Source of the DNA: SCQX01 sp035720945
GTDB taxonomy: Bacteria > Pseudomonadota > Gammaproteobacteria > Burkholderiales > Burkholderiaceae_B
DNA: 11,263 nucleotides
Assembly: GCA_035720945.1 (NCBI GenBank)
Contig: DASTNK010000181.1
Location: forward strand, 1-11,263
Direction of reading: 5' to 3'
In this document: positions 6,508 through 11,263 of the stretch, in pieces
How the letters are laid out: every line of letters begins with the position of its first letter
How positions within the stretch are numbered: position 1 is the stretch's first letter
Notes under the pieces: model-generated
The model's input: the letters and a program-made list of their open reading frames with translations, nothing else
Told to the model about the DNA's origin: nothing
Databases searched by the model: none
Program-made: the position numbers and the translations under genes

Positions 6508-8667
6508 TTACTGCGCCTTCACGACCTGCCGCCAGTGGTGCAGCAGGGGCTCGGTGTAGCCGTTGGGCTGCTCCAGGCCCTTGAAGACCAGGTCCGACGC
6601 GGCCTTGAACGCCACCGAGGCGTCGAAATCCGGTGCCATGGGACGGTAGGCGGGGTCGCCCGCGTTCTGCTGATCGACCACGGCCGCCATGCGCTTCAGG
6701 GTGTCTTGCACCTGTTCCTTCGTGGTGACGCCATGCAGCAGCCAGTTGGCGATGTGTTGGCTGGAGATGCGCAGGGTGGCGCGGTCTTCCATCAGCCCTA
6801 CGTTGTGGATGTCGGGCACTTTGGAGCAGCCGATGCCCTGGTCGATCCAGCGCACGACGTAACCCAGGATACCCTGGGCGTTGTTGTCCAGTTCCTGTTG
6901 GATTTCCTCTGCGGACCAGTCGGTGGACGCGGCCACCGGCACGGTCAGGATGGCGTCGAGAAGAGGCTCGGACTTGCCTTCCATCCCGCGTTGCACGGCT
7001 TGCACGTCGATCTGATGGTAGTGCAGGGCGTGCAGCGTGGCGGCCGTGGGTGACGGCACCCAGGCGGTGTTGCCGCCGGCTTTCAGTTGCGCGGATTTCT
7101 GTTCCAGCATGGCGGCCATCAGGTCGGGCATGGCCCACATGCCTTTGCCGATTTGCGCCTGGCCGCGCAGGCCGCATTGCAGGCCGACTTGTACGTTGTT
7201 GCGTTCGTAGGCGTCGATCCAGGTGCTGCGCTTCATGTCGCCCTTGCGCACCATGGCGCCCGCGTGCATGGAGGTGTGCATTTCGTCGCCGGTGCGATCA
7301 AGGAAACCGGTGTTGATGAAGGCCACGCGGGCGGCGGTGCGGCCGATGCAGGCTTTCAGGTTGGCGCTGGTGCGGCGCTCTTCGTCCATGATGCCCAGCT
7401 TGATGGTGTGGGCGGGCAGGTTCAACAGCGCCTCGACACGCGCGAAGAGCTCGTCGGCGAAGGCCACTTCATCGGGGCCATGCATCTTGGGCTTGACGAT
7501 ATAGATGGAGCCGGTGCGCGAGTTGCCTCGGCGTTTCAGGTCGTGCAGCGCGATCAGGCTGCTGACGGCGGCATCCAGGATGCCTTCGAAGACTTCGTGG
7601 CCGTTTTCATCGAGAATGGCCGGGTTGGTCATCAGGTGGCCGACGTTGCGCACGAACAGCAGGGCACGGCCGTGCAACGCCTGGGTCTTGCCTTGCAGGT
7701 CGGTATAGGTGCGGTCGGGGTTGAGGGCGCGGGTGAAAGTCTTGCCGGCCTTCGAAACTTCCTCGGTCAGGTTGCCCTGCATCAGGCCCAGCCAGTTGCG
7801 GTAGGCACACACTTTGTCGCGTGCGTCGACGGCGGCGATGGAGTCTTCGAAGTCCACGATGGTGGTGATGGCCGCCTCCATCAGGATGTCCTTGACGCCG
7901 GCGGCGTCCTGCTGCCCGATCGGGCTGGACTTGTCGATCTGGAGCTCGAAATGCAGGCCGTTGTGCCGGAACACGATGGCTTCGGGCGCATCGGCCTGAC
8001 CGCGCAAGCCCACGCACAAGGCCGGGTCGGCCAGGCCGGTGACGGTGCCGTCCAGCAGGGTGACCCGCAGGGCGTTGTTGGCCACGGCGTAGGCCTTGGC
8101 TTGAGCATGCGAGCCTTGCGCCAGCGGGGCGTTGTCGTCCAGGAACTTGCGCGCGTAGGCGATGACTTTCGCGCCGCGCACCGGGTTGTAGGTGCCGGCG
8201 CGCGTGGCGCCGCCGTCCTCGGATAAGGCATCGGTGCCGTACAGGGCGTCGTAGAGGCTGCCCCAGCGTGCGTTGGCGGCGTTCAGCGCATAACGCGCGT
8301 TGGTGATGGGCACGACCAATTGGGGGCCGGCCTGGTGCGTGATTTCGGTGTCGACCTGGGTCGTCTTGACGGCGACGTGATCGGGCACGGGAGCCAGGTA
8401 GCCGATCTTTTCAAGGAATGCGCGGTACGCGCCCGCGTCGGCGACGCGACCGGGATGTTGCTTGTACCATTTGTCGAGTTCGGCCTGCAGGCGGTCACGC
8501 TCGGCCAGCAGTGCCCGATTGCGCGGTGTCAGATCATGCACCAGCGCGTCCAGTCCGGACCAGAATGCGCCGGCGTCCAGACCCGTGCCCGGCAGGGCTT
8601 CGTGCTCGATGAATTGATGCAGCACGTCGGCGACTTGCAGCCGGTGGTGCGCGATTCGCTTGTCCAT
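6508..8667 (-). CDS. glcB: Malate synthase G
   Basis: A 719-residue enzyme (E. coli GlcB has 723) that condenses glyoxylate with acetyl-CoA to give malate and CoA in the cytoplasm, Mg2+-dependent. Conserved catalytic pieces are visible: R340 in LLFVRNVGHLMTNP (glyoxylate/enolate stabilisation), E429 in GIMDEERRTS and D457 in GFLDRTGDEMHTSM (metal ligands), and D628 in GLMEDRATLR (catalytic base). C614 in GIGCSKVPDIHN matches the oxidation-prone active-site cysteine region. The long insertion typical of the G isoform is present, unlike the about 530-residue isoform A. The start has an AAAGGAA box five bases before the ATG. The gene stands alone, convergent to the regulator, with its own long upstream gap. 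It serves growth on substrates that yield glyoxylate, including glycolate. Confidence 0.98.
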   Translation of the reverse strand: MDKRIAHHRLQVADVLHQFIEHEALPGTGLDAGAFWSGLDALVHDLTPRNRALLAERDRLQAELDKWYKQHPGRVADAGAYRAFLEKIGYLAPVPDHVAVKTTQVDTEITHQAGPQLVVPITNARYALNAANARWGSLYDALYGTDALSEDGGATRAGTYNPVRGAKVIAYARKFLDDNAPLAQGSHAQAKAYAVANNALRVTLLDGTVTGLADPALCVGLRGQADAPEAIVFRHNGLHFELQIDKSSPIGQQDAAGVKDILMEAAITTIVDFEDSIAAVDARDKVCAYRNWLGLMQGNLTEEVSKAGKTFTRALNPDRTYTDLQGKTQALHGRALLFVRNVGHLMTNPAILDENGHEVFEGILDAAVSSLIALHDLKRRGNSRTGSIYIVKPKMHGPDEVAFADELFARVEALLNLPAHTIKLGIMDEERRTSANLKACIGRTAARVAFINTGFLDRTGDEMHTSMHAGAMVRKGDMKRSTWIDAYERNNVQVGLQCGLRGQAQIGKGMWAMPDLMAAMLEQKSAQLKAGGNTAWVPSPTAATLHALHYHQIDVQAVQRGMEGKSEPLLDAILTVPVAASTDWSAEEIQQELDNNAQGILGYVVRWIDQGIGCSKVPDIHNVGLMEDRATLRISSQHIANWLLHGVTTKEQVQDTLKRMAAVVDQQNAGDPAYRPMAPDFDASVAFKAASDLVFKGLEQPNGYTEPLLHHWRQVVKAQ

Positions 8668-8883
8668 GATGTTCCTTTCCGCGATGGTGATGATGAAGTT
8701 GTCTGGCGCAGGCTCAAGGGCCCCATCCGGGCAGGGTGTGCCTGGATGATGAATCTCTTTGGTCGGAGTGATGTGGCCGGGTCTGGTCGCCCGTTTTCAG
8801 CCGACGGGGCCGGCGGACGGGTGGTTTCGTGACGGCCCGCCGCGCCTCACCCAGGGCTGTGCCCGGGCAACGACTCCCGTGCG

Positions 8884-8945
8884 ATTATAGAACTCTTATA
8901 TAGGACTTGCCTGATGAGGCTTGGGTGACGCTCATATAAAGCTTA
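8884..8945 (-). promoter_or_regulatory. AT-rich island, candidate glcB promoter/operator region
   Basis: A perfect TATAAT reads on the minus strand at 8889-8884, but no good -35 lies 15-18 bp upstream, so activator dependence is possible. The sequence at 8894-8905 (TCTTATATAGGA) is palindromic in five of six base pairs, and a related CTCATATAAAG occurs at 8931-8941, about 38 bp away. Together they look like paired sites for a regulator of glcB. A start near 8877 would give an unusually long leader of about 210 bases. Motifs are seen; role is inferred. Confidence 0.35.
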
Positions 8946-9045
8946 TGTGCGGTTTGATATGTGGAGATGGTGCGTTATGCGGATTCGGCTGGACCTGCGT
9001 GCCATGTGATGATGTGGCGGGCGCGCGGTCCACGAAGGCCGCTCC

Positions 9046-9084
9046 CGGTGTCATGAACGGCGCTGGCCGCCGGAAATGACACCG
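9046..9084 (-). terminator. Hairpin 2 downstream of pyruvate kinase
   Basis: CGGTGTCAT (9046-9054) pairs perfectly with ATGACACCG (9076-9084). After a symmetric GAA/GAA internal loop, CGGCG (9058-9062) pairs with CGCCG (9068-9072) around a 5-base loop. This is a well-formed 39-base stem-loop beyond the pyruvate kinase stop. There is no T-run, so it may be a transcript-stabilising or Rho-assisted structure rather than a classical terminator. Confidence 0.5.
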
Positions 9085-9113
9085 CCCCGGCGCCATGAAC
9101 GGCTGCCGGGGCG
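9083..9113 (-). terminator. Hairpin 1 downstream of pyruvate kinase
   Basis: CGCCCCGGC (9083-9091) pairs with GCCGGGGCG (9105-9113), and GCC/GGC extend the stem inward past one bulged base to a 6-base loop (ATGAAC). It lies 31 bp beyond the pyruvate kinase stop codon and shares two bases with the next hairpin, so the two could be alternative or stacked folds. The stem is strong and GC-rich, suiting the end of the pyk transcript, but no T-run follows on the minus strand. Confidence 0.55.
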
Positions 9114-9144
9114 TCGATGCGCCAGCAAGCGGCGAACGTGATCG

Positions 9145-10572
9145 TCAGAGGGGCTCGTCCTGGATGGTGGCGATGTGCATCAGGTTGGTGCTGCCGCTGC
9201 GGCCAAACGGCAGGCCGGCGATGACGATGATCTGGTCGCCGTTGTGCGCCAGCCCGGTGGCCACGGCTTCCGAGGTGGCGTGGTCGATCATGTCGGTGAC
9301 GTGGTCGAGTTGGGTCTCGAAGGGCAGTGGGTGGATGCCCCAGGCCATGGTCAGGCGGCGCGCGGTGGCCAGCTCCGGCGTCAGCGCCAGGATGGGCGTG
9401 GTGGGCCGTTCGCGACTGGCGCGCAGGGCGCTGAAGCCCGAGGCCGTGTAGGCCACGGTGGCGGCCGGGTCGAGCAGGCTGGCCACGCGGCGCAACGCGC
9501 AGCAGATGGCATCTGGCGTGTTGGGCTGGGATTCGCCATGGGTGGCGTCCAGCCCGGCGCGCCAGGCCGGGTCGTTCTCGACCTCGTGGATGATGCGCTC
9601 CATGATGGTGACGGCCTCCACCGGATACTCGCCAGAGGCCGATTCGGCCGACAGCATGACCGCATCGGCGCCACTGTAGATGGCGGTGGCCACATCCGAG
9701 GCCTCGGCGCGGGTGGGGATGGGCGCGCTGATCATGGATTCCAGCATCTGAGTGGCCACCACCACGGGGCGGCCGGCCGCCCGCGATTTGCGCACGATCT
9801 GATGCTGCAGCATGGGGACTTTCTGTGGCGGCAGCTCCACGCCCAGGTCGCCGCGCGCCACCATGACGCCGTCGGCCAGTTCGATGATGGCATCCAGGTG
9901 GTCGATGGCGGCCGGCTTTTCGAGCTTGACCATGATCCAGGCGCGGTTGCCGATGATGGCGCGCGCCTCGGTGACGTCCTCGGGACGCTGAACGAACGAC
10001 AGGGCCACCCAGTCCACGCCCAGCGACAGCCCATAGTCGAGATCGATGCGATCCTTCGCGGTGAGCGGGGAGATCGGCAGCACCGTGCCCGGCACGTTGA
10101 CGCCCTTGTGATTCGACAGGGTGCCACCGACCATCACCGTGGTGTCGGCGAAATCCGGCCCGAAGCGGTCCACCCGCAAGCGCAGCTTGCCGTCGTTGAT
10201 CAGCAGGTCGGCGCCGACTTCCAGCGCGGCGAAGATTTCGGGGTGCGGCAGCGTGGCGCGCCGGGCGTCGCCATCGGTGGGGTCCAGATCCAGCCGGTAG
10301 GGCTTGCCGACTTCAAGTTCCACGCTGCCGCCCTTGAAGTTGCCGACACGCAGTTTGGGGCCTTGCAGGTCCATCAGCACGCCGATGGGGCGCCCCGCCG
10401 CGTGTTCGGCCTCGCGGATGATGCGCAGGCGCTCGGCGTGGTCGGCATGCGTGCCGTGGCTGAAATTCAGGCGGAACACGTCGACGCCTGCTTCGATGAG
10501 CGCCTTGATGCGTTCCGGGCTGGAGCTGGCCGGACCCAGGGTGGCCACAATGCGCGCGCGTCTGCTTTTCAT
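9145..10572 (-). CDS. pyk: Pyruvate kinase
   Basis: A 475-residue pyruvate kinase, converting phosphoenolpyruvate and ADP to pyruvate and ATP. The N-terminal RIVATLGPASSS and FRLNFSHG segments, the DLQGPKLRVG strand, the catalytic lysine stretch IMVKLEKPAAI, the metal and phosphate segment GVMVARGDLGVELP, and the signature MLESMISAPIPTRAEASDVATAIYSGADAVMLSAESASGEYP are all present, followed by a normal C-terminal regulatory domain. The PEP-synthase-like C-terminal extension of some Gram-positive enzymes is absent. An AGAGG box six bases before the ATG supports the start. It lies 36 bp after the glycerate kinase stop on the same strand, an arrangement like the ttuD-ttuE pair of tartrate/glycerate catabolism. 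It may therefore be a catabolic isozyme, but which isozyme cannot be told. Confidence 0.97.
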   Translation of the reverse strand: MKSRRARIVATLGPASSSPERIKALIEAGVDVFRLNFSHGTHADHAERLRIIREAEHAAGRPIGVLMDLQGPKLRVGNFKGGSVELEVGKPYRLDLDPTDGDARRATLPHPEIFAALEVGADLLINDGKLRLRVDRFGPDFADTTVMVGGTLSNHKGVNVPGTVLPISPLTAKDRIDLDYGLSLGVDWVALSFVQRPEDVTEARAIIGNRAWIMVKLEKPAAIDHLDAIIELADGVMVARGDLGVELPPQKVPMLQHQIVRKSRAAGRPVVVATQMLESMISAPIPTRAEASDVATAIYSGADAVMLSAESASGEYPVEAVTIMERIIHEVENDPAWRAGLDATHGESQPNTPDAICCALRRVASLLDPAATVAYTASGFSALRASRERPTTPILALTPELATARRLTMAWGIHPLPFETQLDHVTDMIDHATSEAVATGLAHNGDQIIVIAGLPFGRSGSTNLMHIATIQDEPL

Positions 10573-10608
10573 GGGGTGCCTCTTTGATGTTCTGTGGTGT
10601 GGTGACCG

Positions 10609-11263
10609 TTACGCGACCAGGATGGCGCGGAAGTCGTTGACGTTTGTCAGGGTGGGACCCGTGACCAGGGAGTCGCCCAGGGCTTCGAAGAAGCCGTGGC
10701 CGTTGTTGTCGTCCAGGTGGTCGCGTGCCTTCAGGCCCCGCGCGCGTGCGCGGGCCAGCGTGTCGGGCGTGATGAAGGCGCCGGCGATTTCCTCCAACCC
10801 GTCCACCCCGTCGGTGTCGCCCGCCACGGCGTGGATGCCGTCGGTGTCGTTGAGCGCCAGCGCCAGGGACAGCAGGAACTCGACGTTGCGTCCGCCCCGG
10901 CCCTGGCCGCGCACGGTGACGGTGGTCTCGCCGCCGGACAGCAGCACACAGGGGGGGCGAGCGGGCTGCGCGTGGTGGCGGGCCTGCAGCGCGATGCCGG
11001 CCATGACCCGCCCGACCTCGCGGGCCTCACCCTCGATGCTGTCGCCCAGGATGAGGGTGCGCAGGCCCGCCTGTTCGGCGACTTCGGCCGCGGCGGTGAG
11101 CGCCATCTGGGGCGTGGCGATAAGATGGGTTTCAACACGCGCCAGGCGTAGGTCGCCGGGTTTGATGGTTTCGCCCGCGCCGGATTCCAGCAGGTGCCGC
11201 GCGGCGGCGGGCAGCGTGATCTCGTAGCGGCGCACGATGTCGAGCGCGTCGGCGCAAGTGCTG
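10609..11263 (-). CDS. ttuD: Glycerate kinase, TtuD/MOFRL family (partial, 5' end outside window)
   Basis: The C-terminal about 218 residues of a glycerate kinase of the MOFRL family (full proteins are roughly 420-450 residues), often mis-annotated as hydroxypyruvate reductase. It is expected to phosphorylate D-glycerate, most likely at C2, to feed 2-phosphoglycerate into lower glycolysis. Visible markers are STCADALDIVRRYEI at the window edge, VLLSGGETTVTVRGQGRGGRNVEFLLSLALAL, and AGDTDGVDG with a following THTLTNVND-like end (GPTLTNVNDFRAI). The frame runs open through the right edge. The GTG at 11235 is an internal valine of this conserved stretch, not a start. The gene leads directly into pyruvate kinase, so the pair would carry glycerate to pyruvate via host enolase. 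Confidence 0.92.
   Translation of the reverse strand, partial: STCADALDIVRRYEITLPAAARHLLESGAGETIKPGDLRLARVETHLIATPQMALTAAAEVAEQAGLRTLILGDSIEGEAREVGRVMAGIALQARHHAQPARPPCVLLSGGETTVTVRGQGRGGRNVEFLLSLALALNDTDGIHAVAGDTDGVDGLEEIAGAFITPDTLARARARGLKARDHLDDNNGHGFFEALGDSLVTGPTLTNVNDFRAILVA

Larger units (their letters stand above)
8668..9144. other. 477-bp non-coding gap between pyk and glcB
   Basis: No credible gene is present. From the glcB start outward it holds about 210 bp of GC-rich leader without clear structure (8668-8880), an AT-rich island with promoter-like and repeated motifs (8884-8945), about 100 bp without clear signals (8946-9045), and two adjacent hairpins (9046-9113) shortly after the pyruvate kinase stop. 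Confidence 0.7.

Noticed and set aside
7087..8226. Long plus-strand frame (379 codons) opposite glcB
   Set aside because: Antisense of malate synthase G with no recognisable motif or ribosome binding site.
9175..10587. Long plus-strand frame (470 codons) opposite pyruvate kinase
   Set aside because: Composition (Gln/His/Gly/Ala-rich) and exact coincidence with a fully motif-bearing pyruvate kinase mark it as an antisense shadow.
11233..11235. GTG as the start of a short glycerate kinase
   Set aside because: The frame continues upstream as STCADALDI, a conserved internal stretch of the family, to the window edge; the gene is partial, not short.

Overview
The window is GC-rich (AT-rich only in a few intergenic islands) and carries nine identifiable protein genes, all ordinary bacterial families. 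Gene content and style fit a beta-proteobacterium of the Alcaligenaceae type (Bordetella/Achromobacter/Pusillimonas-like): an IlvD/Edd sugar-acid dehydratase paired with an RraA-like protein, a NitT/TauT-type ABC importer, an FCD-GntR regulator, malate synthase G, and a TtuD-type glycerate kinase beside pyruvate kinase. The taxon is an inference; there is no rRNA or other marker gene.

Layout. Positions 1-425 hold no credible gene. They contain a 225-bp nested inverted-repeat element (34-258), a 72-bp array of eight 9-bp units (319-390) and a short palindrome. Positions 426-5565 are a tightly packed minus-strand operon, read right to left: periplasmic binding protein, ABC ATPase, ABC permease, IlvD/Edd dehydratase, RraA-like protein. 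Gaps are 16 bp, an ATGATG overlap, 14 bp and 11 bp. A divergent plus-strand GntR/FCD regulator follows (5742-6458); the intergenic gap holds a perfect 20-bp AT-rich palindrome that is the obvious candidate operator. Convergent to it is glcB (6508-8667, minus). A 477-bp non-coding gap (8668-9144) holds an AT-rich island and two adjacent hairpins. It is followed by pyruvate kinase (9145-10572, minus) and the C-terminal half of a glycerate kinase (10609-11263, minus, cut by the window edge); these two look like one transcription unit.

How the genes may work together. The 426-5565 operon reads as an uptake-and-degradation module: an organic acid is imported, dehydrated to a 2-oxo-3-deoxy acid, and possibly split by the RraA-like protein as a class II pyruvate aldolase, under control of the divergent GntR protein. 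The neighbouring genes handle C2/C3 products: malate synthase G condenses glyoxylate with acetyl-CoA, and glycerate kinase plus pyruvate kinase bring glycerate to pyruvate. No gene in the window identifies the imported substrate. No phage, CRISPR, toxin-antitoxin, insertion sequence or defence system is visible. The most plausible undescribed item is the substrate and chemistry of the operon; the inverted-repeat element comes next.
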